From DATEDA01 sp963827595 (GTDB lineage: Bacteria > Pseudomonadota > Gammaproteobacteria > Burkholderiales > SG8-39), in contig CAWHBT010000006.1 in NCBI GenBank assembly GCA_963827595.1, positions 124,001 to 188,000 of the forward strand: a stretch of 64,000 nt of DNA, given 5' to 3'. This document shows, in pieces, positions 1 through 8,374 of the stretch. The notes below the pieces were generated by a model. The model was not told where the DNA came from. It worked only from the letters and a program-made list of their open reading frames with translations, and made no database searches. Each line of letters starts with the position of its first letter. Position 1 is the stretch's first letter. Made by a program: the position numbers and the translations under genes.

Positions 1-79
1 TCTGGTCGGCGCCGGCGAAGGGGCCATACTCGCGCACGATCTCGGCCGCGCGCGCGGGTGCTTGCTGTTTCGTTTTCAT
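1..79 (-). CDS. Partial CDS, N-terminus only, product not recognised
   Basis: Only the first 26 codons lie in the window; the gene continues past the left edge. The start is well supported: ATG at 77-79 (minus strand) is preceded by AGGAG with 8 nt spacing. The protein begins MKTKQQAPARAAEIVREYGP and has no signal peptide. Genes starting this way are, to my recollection, beta-propeller/cyclotransferase-like proteins paired with TPR-HTH regulators, which would fit the regulator just upstream at 128-1348, but the visible part is too short to assign a function. Confidence 0.55.
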   Translation of the reverse strand, partial: MKTKQQAPARAAEIVREYGPFAGADQ

Positions 80-127
80 TTGCCTGTCTCCTGGCGGCGC
101 GCTTCGGATCGGCGCCGCGAGACCAAT

Positions 128-1348
128 CTACGCGAGCGGCAGCGCAGCGGGGAGTAACAAGTTCGTCGTGAATCCGGCCAGCGGCGGCGATAGCCAGCGT
201 TGCGCGCGCCCGCGCCCGATCGAGCGCACCCGTCCGGCGGCCTCCAACTCGACGAGCGCGCGCTGGACCGTGCGCTGGCTGGCCCCGAGGGCCAGCGCGA
301 GGGCCGAGGTCGACCAGGCCGCGCCGTCGGCGAGCAGCGCCAGCAGCGACGCCTGATCGCCATCGATGGGCGGCACCAGGACGACGACGGCGCGCTCGCC
401 CCGCGGCGTGAGCGCGAAGCCGCGCGCGCTGGCCTCGATGCTCGCCAGCGGCGCGGCGAGCGCGCGCAAACGGCCGATCTCGACGCGCAGGCGCGCTCGG
501 TGCGACTCGTTAGGGCGGCGGGCGCCGAACGCGCGCGCGATAAGAGTGTTCCGATCGACGTCGCCGGGCCACGCCTCGGCGAGCGCGCGCGCCAACGCGA
601 ACAGCACCGGCCGGCGCGCCAGCGGCCGCCAGGTGACGCCGGCGCGCAGGCCGCGACGGCAGGCGTCGACCACCAGCGCGCCCGAGGCGAGGAGCGCTTC
701 GACCTCGTCGAGGCGCAGCGGCTGCTCGTGGCCGGCGTGGACGCGCCGGGCGGCGGGACGATCGAGCGCGGCGCGCGCCTCGGCCACCTCGGCCAGCAGC
801 GCAGGCACGCCCGCGCGTTCGGCCGCATCGTGGGCGCGCGCGAGCGCCGCCCGTGCAGGCGCTGTGCGCAGCGAGCGCAGCGCCACTTCGGCCGAGGCCA
901 GCTCGGCCACCGCCAGCAGCGACGGTGGCAGGAAGCGCGCGTCGAGGCGGGCCAGCGCGGATGCGGCCTCGTCGAGGCGGCCGAGCAGGAGCAGCCGGCG
1001 CACCGCGATCAGACGTGCTTGCAGCGCGTTGGCACGATCGGCGTGCGCCGCGAGAGTGGCCGACGCAGCCGCCAGCGTGCGCGGCGAGCCGCGGAGGTCG
1101 CGCATGGCGAGGGCCACCTCGGCCTCTGCGACGACACAGCGGGCGCGCGCCAGCTCCTCGTGGGCGCCGAAGCCGCGGGCGGCGCGCCGGAGGAGCTCGC
1201 GGGCGCGCGGGTGCTCGCCGAGCTGGGCCATGGCGATGCCGCGGAGGGCGAGCGCCGGCGGGTCGTCGCGCAGGCCGACGTGCTTGAGGGCGCCGAGCGC
1301 GTCGCCGACGGCGAGGGCGCGCGCCGCGGCGGCGATCAGGGAGTCCAT
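128..1348 (-). CDS. TPR-rich protein with C-terminal winged-helix domain, putative transcriptional regulator
   Basis: A 406-residue, Ala/Arg/Leu-rich protein. About residues 1-200 consist of repeated amphipathic helix pairs (ALGALKH, AMAQLGEHPRARELL, RLDEAASALARL) typical of tetratricopeptide repeats. About residues 215-310 resemble a response-regulator-like DNA-binding segment, and the last ~70 residues contain a helix-turn-helix (SALALALGASQRTVQRALVEL) followed by a wing-like stretch (GRVRSIGRGRAQRW). This suggests a cytoplasmic DNA-binding regulator with a protein-interaction region. It lies 48 bp upstream of the partial gene at the left edge, same strand, which is its likely target or partner. 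No ligand can be inferred. The start ATG at 1346-1348 is the only one giving the full TPR region. Confidence 0.6.
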   Translation of the reverse strand: MDSLIAAAARALAVGDALGALKHVGLRDDPPALALRGIAMAQLGEHPRARELLRRAARGFGAHEELARARCVVAEAEVALAMRDLRGSPRTLAAASATLAAHADRANALQARLIAVRRLLLLGRLDEAASALARLDARFLPPSLLAVAELASAEVALRSLRTAPARAALARAHDAAERAGVPALLAEVAEARAALDRPAARRVHAGHEQPLRLDEVEALLASGALVVDACRRGLRAGVTWRPLARRPVLFALARALAEAWPGDVDRNTLIARAFGARRPNESHRARLRVEIGRLRALAAPLASIEASARGFALTPRGERAVVVLVPPIDGDQASLLALLADGAAWSTSALALALGASQRTVQRALVELEAAGRVRSIGRGRAQRWLSPPLAGFTTNLLLPAALPLA

Positions 1349-1414
1349 CGCGACAGGCTACTGCGCGGCGCCTGGCCGAGCCGCTGGCGCGGCGTAAACC
1401 CGCGATCTACTGGC

Positions 1415-1481
1415 GACGAACCGACCCGGCGCGTACAGCTAATCAAGCGGTTACGCAGGGCGTGTGCCCACTGTGTGTCCG
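1415..1481 (+). repeat. Intergenic dispersed repeat, copy 1
   Basis: A 67-bp segment in the 172-bp gap between crcB and the TPR regulator. Its core 49 bp match the reverse complement of 18123-18189 at about 80% identity without gaps (10 mismatches counted by eye). Conserved parts are CAGCTAA-CAA-CGGTTACGC and GTGTGC. In both copies the element lies upstream of a gene in the same relative orientation. See the matching feature and the finding. Confidence 0.6.
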
Positions 1482-1520
1482 ACTGCGGCTGCCTTGCTTT
1501 TTGAGACGATTCCCGCGGAC

Positions 1521-1907
1521 TCAACTCCGGCGCAGACGGCCACCGAGCCAGAGACCCGACTCCACAAGCAATAGACCGGCGACCATGCTCAGCACCAGAT
1601 AGACGACGGCGCTCGCCTGCTCGGCAGGGTTGGCCAGCATCTGGTCGGTCGCCCAGACAAATGAACTGAAGGTCGACAGGCCGCCCATGATGCCTGTCGT
1701 GAGCAACAGCTTGCCACCGGCGCCAATCACCCCGCCCGGGATTGTCAGAGCCGACAGGACGCCGATCAGCAAAGCCGCCGTCATGTTTGCGATGAAGATG
1801 GGCATCGGGAAGCCGCCGGGCAGATTGGCTACCACCAACATCAGCAACTCACGCATGGCGGCGCCGATACCGCCGCCGATGAATACGAGAATTCCGTCCT
1901 TGAGCAT
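1521..1907 (-). CDS. crcB: Fluoride exporter subunit, CrcB/Fluc family (second of pair)
   Basis: A 128-residue integral membrane protein with four hydrophobic segments. Family signatures include GGIGAAMRE near the N-terminus and GGLSTFSSF at about residues 75-83, the conserved Thr-Phe-Ser region lining the fluoride pore. Fluc channels are dual-topology dimers that let fluoride leave the cytoplasm. The gene lies 15 bp downstream of a second crcB (1923-2315). Adjacent non-identical copies often form obligate heterodimers with fixed opposite orientation, so the two products probably work together. No fluoride riboswitch was recognised upstream of the pair. Confidence 0.88.
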   Translation of the reverse strand: MLKDGILVFIGGGIGAAMRELLMLVVANLPGGFPMPIFIANMTAALLIGVLSALTIPGGVIGAGGKLLLTTGIMGGLSTFSSFVWATDQMLANPAEQASAVVYLVLSMVAGLLLVESGLWLGGRLRRS

Positions 1908-1922
1908 CGAGTAACGTCCTGG

Positions 1923-2315
1923 TTAGCCGAACAACTTGGCTGTTATGGCGCCGAGCGCGGCCGCGATTAGACCTGCAACCACCGAGCCAATCCAGTAGAG
2001 TCTCCACCCGCGCGCGCCCTTGTTGTACAGATTGGCCGTGTCGAGTTGATAGGCGCTGAAGGTGGTGTAGCCACCGAGCACACCGGTCAGTACCAATGCC
2101 GTCAGGGTGCTCCCGTGGCGATCTTTCCAGTCGACATTGAACAATGTCGACAGAAAACCCATCAAAAAGGCGCCACTCACGTTGATGAGAAAGGTACCCA
2201 GCGGGAATGTGATGCCTTTGTAGCGCTCACCCACGCCCAGGCCGATCAACCAGCGGATTGCCGAGCCGCCTGCGCCGCCGACAAAAACCAGTGCTACGGT
2301 GACTGGATCGTTCAT
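1923..2315 (-). CDS. crcB: Fluoride exporter subunit, CrcB/Fluc family (first of pair)
   Basis: A 130-residue membrane protein with four transmembrane segments and the CrcB motifs GGAGGSAIRW near the N-terminus and GGYTTFSAY at about residues 79-87. The ATG at 2313-2315 (MNDPVTV) is preferred over an upstream start at 2363: it has a GGAAGAG ribosome-binding sequence, and the extra 16 residues have no counterpart in the family. It is the promoter-proximal gene of a two-gene crcB operon. Expected role: export of fluoride by the heterodimeric Fluc channel. Confidence 0.88.
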   Translation of the reverse strand: MNDPVTVALVFVGGAGGSAIRWLIGLGVGERYKGITFPLGTFLINVSGAFLMGFLSTLFNVDWKDRHGSTLTALVLTGVLGGYTTFSAYQLDTANLYNKGARGWRLYWIGSVVAGLIAAALGAITAKLFG

Positions 2316-2471
2316 AGGACTCTTCCTGCTGGTGCGTGATTGAACAACCGGACCACCCAACATTCCAATGCTCCAACACCCGATTCTCCATTAGCATGTT
2401 TGGGACATGCAAGAGTAGCCATGTGCGCGGAATCCCGGCGCTTTCCGATGATGCTTCCGCTGTGAGGCCAC

Positions 2472-3195
2472 GTGCCGGATAACACTCGCAGGAGTGGAAC
2501 CCTTGCGCAGTTCGTCCACGCGCGTCGCAACAGCGGCGCGTGGGCTCTCGTCGTGCTCGTGACGGTAGCGGTCTGTACCAACTTTCTCTCGGACGGCGTG
2601 ACGGCTGCCAGATTGCTGCCGCAGCAAGAGCTGCTCGCGCATCGGCCCTTCTACGGCGGCATCTGGATCGGCGCAAATCTCGCGCTTACTGCTTGCGATA
2701 GCCGTCCTGTGGATGGCAAACAGCACCGGTCTCCTGCGCCGGGCGGTTCTGCTAACCACCGGCTTGTTCACGGCACAGTTGTGCATAGCGGTGGTGCTGA
2801 TCGTCGTGCGCCTCGTTCAAAGCCTCAAGATATCTGCGGGCACGTTAATCCTTGACGCGGTCATCATTTTCATCACGAATATTCTTATTTTCGCCCTTTG
2901 GTATTGGTACATCGATTCCGCAACCACGCGCTCCCCCGAGTCCCCGGTAGCGGAGCAGTGGGACTTCCTCTTCCCGCAGCGTCAGGCAAGCTATCCCGGG
3001 TATGCGGATTGGGCGCCGGATTTCCTGGACTATCTCTTCCTGGCCTACACGACGAGTGTCGCGTTCAGCCCCACGGATACGCTTCCGCTGTCGCGTGTCG
3101 CAAAGATCTTGATGGTCACGCAGTCTGCAATCGCGCTCATCGCGATCACGGCTGTGGCGGGGACTGCGATCAACCTGCTCGCCGGGAGCGGTTAG
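2472..3195 (+). pseudogene. DUF1345-like inner-membrane protein, interrupted by a +1 frameshift near 2688
   Basis: Two open frames together encode one membrane protein. The first (from ATG 2472) gives the N-terminus through YGGIWIGANLAL. The second continues LLLAIAVLWMANSTGLLRR and ends with the DUF1345 signature AYTTSVAFSPTDTLPLSR and two more membrane segments. Removing one base (the A at about 2688) joins them into a 240-residue protein, the usual family length of about 220-240; the span is 3n+1 bases. Function of the family is unknown. Either the gene is inactivated or the assembly has an inserted base. A shorter ATG at 2713 would give 160 residues lacking the first helices. Confidence 0.7.
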
Positions 3196-3220
3196 CTACG
3201 GTCGGGTAATCTACGCGCCC

Positions 3221-3643
3221 ATGTCCAAGGTCTTCAGCGTCGAGTACCCGATCCTCTTCTCGCATTGCGATCCGGCGGGGATCGTGTATTTCCCACGGCT
3301 CTTCGATCTCCTGCACCGCGCGATGGAGGACTGGTTCACGTTCGGGCTGGAGGAGCGCTTCGCCGACTTCATCATGCAGAAGGGGCTCGGGATCCCGACG
3401 GTGGCGACGAAGGTGGATTTCGTCGGCCCGGCGCGGTTCGGCGACTTGCTGCGGATCGAGCTGCGGGTGCTTAAGCTCGGGCGGAGTTCCGCTGAGCTCG
3501 GCATCGACGCGTTCGTGGCCGAGCAGCCGTGCTTCAAGGCCCGGCACACGGTCTGCTGTTTCTCGCACCGGACCTTGAAGGCGGTGCCGATCCCGGAGGA
3601 GCTGCGAGACCGGATGGAGGCTTACGTGGTCGTGTCGTCGTAA
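3221..3643 (+). CDS. Acyl-CoA thioesterase, 4-hydroxybenzoyl-CoA thioesterase family
   Basis: A 140-residue single hotdog-fold protein. The N-terminal motif HCDPAGIVYFPRLFD (residues 15-29) contains Asp17, equivalent to the catalytic aspartate of 4-hydroxybenzoyl-CoA thioesterase, followed by the long central helix containing LLHRAMEDWF. It should hydrolyse an aroyl- or related acyl-CoA in the cytoplasm. It is monocistronic on the plus strand, away from the aromatic genes further right, so a role in releasing gentisate or another hydroxybenzoate from its CoA ester is possible but not shown by context. Confidence 0.8.
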   Translation: MSKVFSVEYPILFSHCDPAGIVYFPRLFDLLHRAMEDWFTFGLEERFADFIMQKGLGIPTVATKVDFVGPARFGDLLRIELRVLKLGRSSAELGIDAFVAEQPCFKARHTVCCFSHRTLKAVPIPEELRDRMEAYVVVSS

Positions 3644-3739
3644 CACGACACCATGGAAGTGCGTGAGTGCCCGCACCCGATCGACACCGGTCGCCCCGGT
3701 CCGTATGCTATCGGCATAGGCACGCCGTGAGGTAGCGCA

Positions 3740-4282
3740 ATGATCGCGGTGGAACTCGAGATCGTGCTGCATCGAACGTTCGATGCCGCACGCAAAGCTC
3801 GTCACCGGTTCGTTACCCCGGAGCATCTGCTTTTTCAGCTGCTGGATCGCAAAGCCGTCGTCGAGCAGCTGGAAGCGAACTCGGTGCGCGTTGCCAGCCT
3901 GAAGGTCAAGCTCCGCGACCATCTCGCAAGAGCGCCTACCTTCCCGCCTTCGGTCACCGAGCCGGATACCGAGCCGACGCTGGAGTTCCAGAAGACGATC
4001 CAACGGGCGGTCCGCGGGGCGCAGACTGACGACCGAAGGGAAGTGACCGTTCTTGACGTCCTGCCCGTCCTGCTTGATCCGAGCTTGGGCCTCTCGGTCA
4101 CGAAACTTCTCCGCAGGTCGGCGCCACCCGCTTCTTTTCCCGGCCTCGGCATGACTCAAGGACCCCTCTGTGCGCTCTGCGGCGCGGTGACGACCCCGGG
4201 CTCTTGGACGGCGGTGGAAGGTCGAGGCGTGCTGTGTTCCGCGTGCATCGACGCGGTGCTGGCGGCTCGGCGCACGCACTGA
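3740..4282 (+). CDS. Stand-alone ClpA-type N-domain protein with C-terminal zinc knuckle
   Basis: A 180-residue protein without any AAA+ module. Residues ~5-125 resemble the double Clp-N repeat: VTPEHLLFQLLD in the first half and ALDV-like DVLPVLLDPSLGLSVTKLL in the second. Residues ~145-175 hold a C-x2-C ... C-x2-C element (CALC and CSAC, 24 residues between pairs) like the zinc-binding domain of ClpX. Orphan Clp-N proteins can act as adaptors or decoys for ClpAP. Combining it with a ClpX-like zinc knuckle suggests an adaptor touching Clp machines or their substrates, which is inference. The start ATG at 3740 follows GAGGT at about 6 nt spacing. No clp genes are nearby. Confidence 0.6.
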   Translation: MIAVELEIVLHRTFDAARKARHRFVTPEHLLFQLLDRKAVVEQLEANSVRVASLKVKLRDHLARAPTFPPSVTEPDTEPTLEFQKTIQRAVRGAQTDDRREVTVLDVLPVLLDPSLGLSVTKLLRRSAPPASFPGLGMTQGPLCALCGAVTTPGSWTAVEGRGVLCSACIDAVLAARRTH

Positions 4283-4289
4283 GCTGGCC

Positions 4290-4985
4290 CTATCCCGTCG
4301 CCTCCGCAAGCGGGACGTCGCGCGCGAACCCGTCAAACAGATCCAGCATTCGCTCGCGCCAGGCGTGCAGCGGATCCTCGGGCCCCAGCACCGCCTGCGG
4401 GCTCATCACCCGCGCCCACTGGAACACCGAGAACAGGACGTAGTCGGCGTACGCCGGCCGCTCGCCACACACGCAGGGCTGTCGCTTGATCGCCGCCTGC
4501 ATCGGCTCGAGCGTGCGGCCGAGCGCGCGCAGCGCCTCATCGCGCCCGGCGCGGGTCTCCTCGAGCGTGGTTCCGAGAGCCTTCTCGATGGAGGCGCGGA
4601 AGTAGTCCGCGTCCGCGGGATCGACCCGCTCGTGGATGTCGGCGGCGATCACCCGGAACATCGCCGGCACCACCGCCCGGTCGACCCAGGCGTTGAAGGC
4701 ATGCGACACGCCCTGCCCGATCTCGCCGCCCAGGAGCGGCGGCGCCTCCGGGTAGCGGTGCTCGAGGTATTCGGCGATCTTCCACGAGTCGCGCACCACG
4801 GCGTCACCGTCGCGGATCACCGGCACGGTCTTGCCGCCGGAGAAGGCGATCGCCGCCTTGTCGGTGAGGCACACCGGCTCGGTCTCGAATTCGAGCCCCT
4901 TGTGCCTGAGCGCCATGCGGGCGCGCCACGAGAACAGGCTGTAGCGCCTGCCGCCCTTGCCCTTCAGCTCCCACAGCGTGATCAT
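4290..4985 (-). CDS. Glutathione S-transferase family protein
   Basis: A 231-residue protein with an N-terminal thioredoxin-like domain (~1-80, including GKTVPVIRDGD and VRDSWKIAEYL, the cis-Pro and glutathione gamma-Glu binding parts) and an all-helical C-terminal domain. It resembles the LigE/beta-etherase branch of GSTs (WELKG...YSLFSWRARMAL). Enzymes of this group attack aryl ethers or unsaturated aromatic intermediates with glutathione. It follows livF by only 15 bp and is probably the last gene of the uptake operon, which supports a role in handling the imported compound. The substrate cannot be named. Confidence 0.75.
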   Translation of the reverse strand: MITLWELKGKGGRRYSLFSWRARMALRHKGLEFETEPVCLTDKAAIAFSGGKTVPVIRDGDAVVRDSWKIAEYLEHRYPEAPPLLGGEIGQGVSHAFNAWVDRAVVPAMFRVIAADIHERVDPADADYFRASIEKALGTTLEETRAGRDEALRALGRTLEPMQAAIKRQPCVCGERPAYADYVLFSVFQWARVMSPQAVLGPEDPLHAWRERMLDLFDGFARDVPLAEATG

Positions 4986-5000
4986 CCGGTCCCCCGAAGA

Positions 5001-5705
5001 CTAGACACCCAGATAGCGGCGCCAGAGCGCCCGGTCGGCGTCGAGCTCGGCGCTCGTGCCCTGCCAGGCGACGCGCCCGCGCTCGACGATGGTGTGCCGG
5101 TCGGCGAGGCGCACCAGCCGCTCGACGTACTTGTCGATGACGAGGATCGTCTGTCCGGCCGCGCGCAGCCGGGCCAGGCATTTCCAGATCTCCTCGCGCA
5201 CCAGCGGCGCGAGGCCTTCGGTCGCTTCGTCGAGGATGAGGAGATGCGGGTTGGTGACGAGCGCCCGCCCGATGGCGAGCATCTGCTGTTCGCCGCCGGA
5301 GAGCTGGTTGCCCATGTTGTCGGCCCGGCCGGCGAGCGCGGGGAACATCCCGAGCACCTTGGCCGGGGTCCACGGATCGGCTCTTTCGCACCGGTTCTCG
5401 GCGAAGGCGACCAGGTTTTCGCGTACGCTGAGATTGGGGAAGATCTGCCGTCCCTCCGGCACGAGCGCGACGCCCGAGCGCGCGATGCGGTCGGGGGCCT
5501 CCCGTTCGATCCGGCGGCCGCGGAACACGATCTTCCCGCCCCGGGCGCGCGTCAAGCCCATGATCGAGCGCACCGTCGTGGTCTTGCCCATGCCGTTTCG
5601 TCCGAGCAGGGTGACGACCTCCCCTTCCCGGATCCCGAGGCTCAGGCCGAAGAGGACCTGGCTCGCCCCGTACGCCGTCTCGAGCGCCTCGACCTCAAGC
5701 AGCAA
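5001..5705 (-). CDS. livF: ABC transporter ATP-binding protein, LivF type
   Basis: A 234-residue ATPase with Walker A GRNGMGKTT (about 35-43), signature LSGGEQQ, Walker B LLILDEATEGLAP and the typical LivF ending DRALWRRYLGV. It powers a high-affinity branched-chain-amino-acid-type importer in the inner membrane with LivG, LivH, LivM and the receptor at 8375-9550. It overlaps livG by 11 bp, indicating translational coupling. Such systems in Betaproteobacteria also import aromatic and short-chain acids, so the substrate may not be an amino acid. Confidence 0.9.
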   Translation of the reverse strand: MLLEVEALETAYGASQVLFGLSLGIREGEVVTLLGRNGMGKTTTVRSIMGLTRARGGKIVFRGRRIEREAPDRIARSGVALVPEGRQIFPNLSVRENLVAFAENRCERADPWTPAKVLGMFPALAGRADNMGNQLSGGEQQMLAIGRALVTNPHLLILDEATEGLAPLVREEIWKCLARLRAAGQTILVIDKYVERLVRLADRHTIVERGRVAWQGTSAELDADRALWRRYLGV

Positions 5706-6438
5706 GGTCGTCCCCCAGATACGCGCGTCTCACCTCGGCGTTCGCCCGCACCTCGGCCGGCGTGCCGGTCGCGATCAGCCGCCCGTTGACGAGCACCGAG
5801 ACGCGGTCGGCGAGACGAAACACCGCGTCCATGTCGTGCTCCACCAGCAGCACCGCGACGCGGCTGCGCGTGCGGTCGATCAGCTCGATCATGCGCCGCG
5901 ACTCCTCGGGCCCCATGCCCGCCATCGGCTCGTCCAGCAGGACCAGCTTCGGCCGCGTCGCGAGCGCGAGCCCCACCTCGAGCGCGCGCTGCTCGCCATG
6001 CGCGAGCGTGCCGGCGGTCACGTCGAGGCGCTCGCCGAGCCCGACCTCGGCGGCGATCGCGCGCGCGGCGTCGAACAGCGCCCGCTCCGTGGCCACCGGC
6101 CGCCAGAACGACAGGCTCGAGCCGGTCGCCGCCTGCACGGCGAGCGCGAGATTGTCGAGCACGGTGAAGCGCTTGAAGATGCTGGTGACCTGGTAGCTGC
6201 GCGCGAGCCCGGCCCGCACCCGCGCGTGTTGCGGTGCGTGGGTGAGGTTGGCGCCGAGAAAAAGGATCTCCCCGGCGTCCGGCGACAGGCTTCCCGACAG
6301 CTGGGCAACGATCGTGGTCTTGCCCGCGCCGTTCGGTCCGATCAGTGCGTGCACCTCGTCGCGCGCGACCCGGAGCGTCACGTCATCGGTCGCGACGACG
6401 CCCCCGAAGCGCTTGGACAGCCCGCGGATCTCAAGCAT
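5695..6438 (-). CDS. livG: ABC transporter ATP-binding protein, LivG type
   Basis: A 247-residue ATPase with Walker A GPNGAGKTT, a signature-like LAHGEQR in place of LSGGQ (usual for LivG), and Walker B LVLLDEPMAGMGP followed by the switch histidine in VEHDMD. I chose ATG 6436-6438 (MLEIRGLSK) because the strand begins directly with the ABC fold; another ATG five codons upstream would only add MPGGA. It overlaps livM by 8 bp. It pairs with LivF to energise the LivHM permease. Confidence 0.9.
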   Translation of the reverse strand: MLEIRGLSKRFGGVVATDDVTLRVARDEVHALIGPNGAGKTTIVAQLSGSLSPDAGEILFLGANLTHAPQHARVRAGLARSYQVTSIFKRFTVLDNLALAVQAATGSSLSFWRPVATERALFDAARAIAAEVGLGERLDVTAGTLAHGEQRALEVGLALATRPKLVLLDEPMAGMGPEESRRMIELIDRTRSRVAVLLVEHDMDAVFRLADRVSVLVNGRLIATGTPAEVRANAEVRRAYLGDDLAA

Positions 6439-7372
6439 GGCGCCGCCTGGCAAAAAACCCGACGATTCCCTGAGGCGCGAACAGCACGATGGCGAGGAGG
6501 ATCACCCCGACCGGCAGCTGCCAATGCAAGGCGTAGTCGCCCAGGAGCGGGCTGCCGGAGAGCGCCTCCTCGAGCGCGAGCAGCGCCGCGGCGCCGATCG
6601 GCCCGCCCCAGAACCGCCCGACCCCGCCGAGGATCACCATGATCATGAGGGTCCCGGACTGGATCCAGTGCAGCAGCGAAGGGCTGACGTAGCTCGACTG
6701 GTTGGCGATCAGCGCCCCGGCGAGCCCGGCGATCGCGCCGGAGATGACGAAGCACAGCAGCTTGTAGCCGTACACCGGGTAGCCGATGGCCGCGGCGCGC
6801 GTCTCGTTCTCGCGAATCGCCTCGATGACCCGCCCGAAGCGCGACCGCACCAGCCGGTGGAGGAGGTAGAGCATCAGCGCGAGCAGCGCGAGCACCACGT
6901 AATACCAGGTGAGGTCGCGTTGCAGATCGAGACCGAGCCCGATCGTCGAGCGGCCGGGCAGCGACAGCCCGTCGTCGCCTCCGTAGGCCTTCAGCGAGAC
7001 GAAGATGTAGTAGAGCATCTGCGCGAAGGCGAGCGTGATCATGATGAAGTACACGCCGCGCGTGCGCAGCGACATCGCGCCGATCACGAGCGCCGCCAGC
7101 GCGGCGACCGCAACCGCGAGCGGCCACGCGATCCAGGCGCTGCGCACGCCCTCGACCGCGAGGATGCCGACGATGTAGGCGCCGGCGCCGAAGAAGGCGG
7201 CGTGCCCGAAGCTGACCATTCCACCGTACCCGAGCACGAGGTTGAGGCTCGCCGCGGCCATGGCGTAGACGAGCACGCGCGCGCCGAAGCCGATGTAGAA
7301 CGGCTGGTCGAGCGCCTGCATGGCGAGCGGAAAGGCGATCGCGAGGGCGAGGAGCGAGATCGCCGTCTTCAT
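6431..7372 (-). CDS. livM: ABC transporter permease, LivM type
   Basis: A 313-residue polytopic permease starting MKTAISLLALAIAF. It has the LivM hallmarks LNLVLGYGGMVSFGHAAFFG near residue 45 and GRVIEAIRENETRAAAIGY, the cytoplasmic coupling loop, about residue 190. Its ATG overlaps the livH stop codon (ATGA at 7369-7372). The same reading frame is open far upstream into livH, but that long frame is an artefact of the livH frameshift, not a fusion protein. Confidence 0.88.
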   Translation of the reverse strand: MKTAISLLALAIAFPLAMQALDQPFYIGFGARVLVYAMAAASLNLVLGYGGMVSFGHAAFFGAGAYIVGILAVEGVRSAWIAWPLAVAVAALAALVIGAMSLRTRGVYFIMITLAFAQMLYYIFVSLKAYGGDDGLSLPGRSTIGLGLDLQRDLTWYYVVLALLALMLYLLHRLVRSRFGRVIEAIRENETRAAAIGYPVYGYKLLCFVISGAIAGLAGALIANQSSYVSPSLLHWIQSGTLMIMVILGGVGRFWGGPIGAAALLALEEALSGSPLLGDYALHWQLPVGVILLAIVLFAPQGIVGFFARRRHA

Positions 7373-8290
7373 CCGCGCGCCGGGAACAGGCCCTGGGGCC
7401 GGAAGAACAGCACCGCCGCCATCAACACGTAGATCAGAATCGAGCTCAGCGACGGCCCGAGGTTCGAGGCGACCTGCGGCGGGAAAATCTGCGCGAACCC
7501 GATCGGCAGCAGGGCGCGCCCCATGGTGTCCACGAGGCCGACGAGCAGCGCGCCGACGAACGCGCCCCGGATCGAGCCGATCCCGCCGATCACGATGACG
7601 ACGAAGGCGAGGATCAGGATGTTCTCGCCCATCCCGACCTGCACGGCGAGAATCGGCCCGAGCATCGCTCCGGCGAGCGCGCACAGCGCCGCGCCCAGGG
7701 CGAAAACCGCGGTGAACAGGCGCCGGATGTTCACCCCCATCGCGATCGCCATCTCCCGGTTCGAGGCGCCGGCGCGTACCAGCATGCCGACGCGCGTGCG
7801 TGGCGACGAGGACGTAGAGGAGCACTGCCACCGCGGCGCCGACGCCGATGATGGCGAGCCGGTACGAGGCGTACTGCACTCCGCCCGGAAGCTCGACCGG
7901 CCCGGTGAGGCCGGCGGGGGCGTTGAGCAGGATCGGCTGCGGGCCCCAGACGATGCGCACGACCTCGTTCGCGATGAGGATGAGCGCGAAGGTCGCGAGC
8001 ACCTGCGTCATGTGGTCGCGCTCGTAGAGGCGCCGCAGCACCGACACCTCGAGCGCGGCGCCGACGAGCGCGGTGGCGACGAGGGCGAGCGGCAGCGCCA
8101 GCCAAAACGATCCGGTCGCCGCCACGAAGCTCGCCATGAGGTAGGCCCCGATCATGTACAGCGAGCCGTGCGCGAGGTTGATCATGTCCATGATCCCGAA
8201 CACGAGCGTCAGCCCCGCGGCGAGCAGGAACAGCATCAGGCCGAACTGCAGTCCGTTCAGCGTCTGCTCGAGGAACAGGATTCCGGACAT
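7369..8290 (-). pseudogene. livH: ABC transporter permease, LivH type, with a +1 frameshift near 7800
   Basis: The N-terminal part (MSGILFLEQTLNGLQFGLML to LLYVLVATHAR) and C-terminal part (MLVRAGASNREMAIAMGVN to the end FFRPQGLFPARG) of a normal LivH lie in different frames. They can be joined by deleting one base in the CGCACGCGCGTCGG stretch around 7795-7805; the span is 3n+1. The joined protein would be about 306 residues with the coupling-loop motif RAGASNREMA intact. Both neighbours livM and livJ are intact, which argues for an assembly or sequencing error rather than a dead operon. No slippery sequence suggesting programmed frameshifting was seen. Confidence 0.75.
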
Positions 8291-8320
8291 CGCGAGCGCG
8301 AAGCGGCGATCAGCGACCGG

Positions 8321-8352
8321 GAAAGAAAAAGGGTGAGGCTTCCACCTCACCC
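8321..8352 (-). terminator. Rho-independent terminator/attenuator between livJ and livH
   Basis: On the minus strand an 8-bp perfect stem (GGGTGAGG / CCTCACCC, arms at 8345-8352 and 8331-8338) with a 6-nt loop is followed directly by TTTTTCTTTC. It lies 22 bp after the receptor gene and before livH. The usual effect of such a site is that most transcripts end after the periplasmic receptor, giving receptor excess over permease. Confidence 0.8.
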
Positions 8353-8374
8353 CGCTCGCGCGCCGCGCGCGCGA

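Noticed and set aside
200..1504. A 434-codon plus-strand frame opposite the TPR regulator
   Set aside because: Antisense shadow; its C-terminal part only looks conserved because it covers the intergenic repeat.
2316..2475. Possible fluoride riboswitch upstream of the crcB pair
   Set aside because: No GGNGAUGG...CGCC-type conserved sequence or pseudoknot arrangement could be found on either strand.
6431..8350. A 639-codon frame suggesting a LivH-LivM fusion
   Set aside because: Residues between the two parts are out-of-frame translation; real LivH C-terminus is in another frame (7369-7785).
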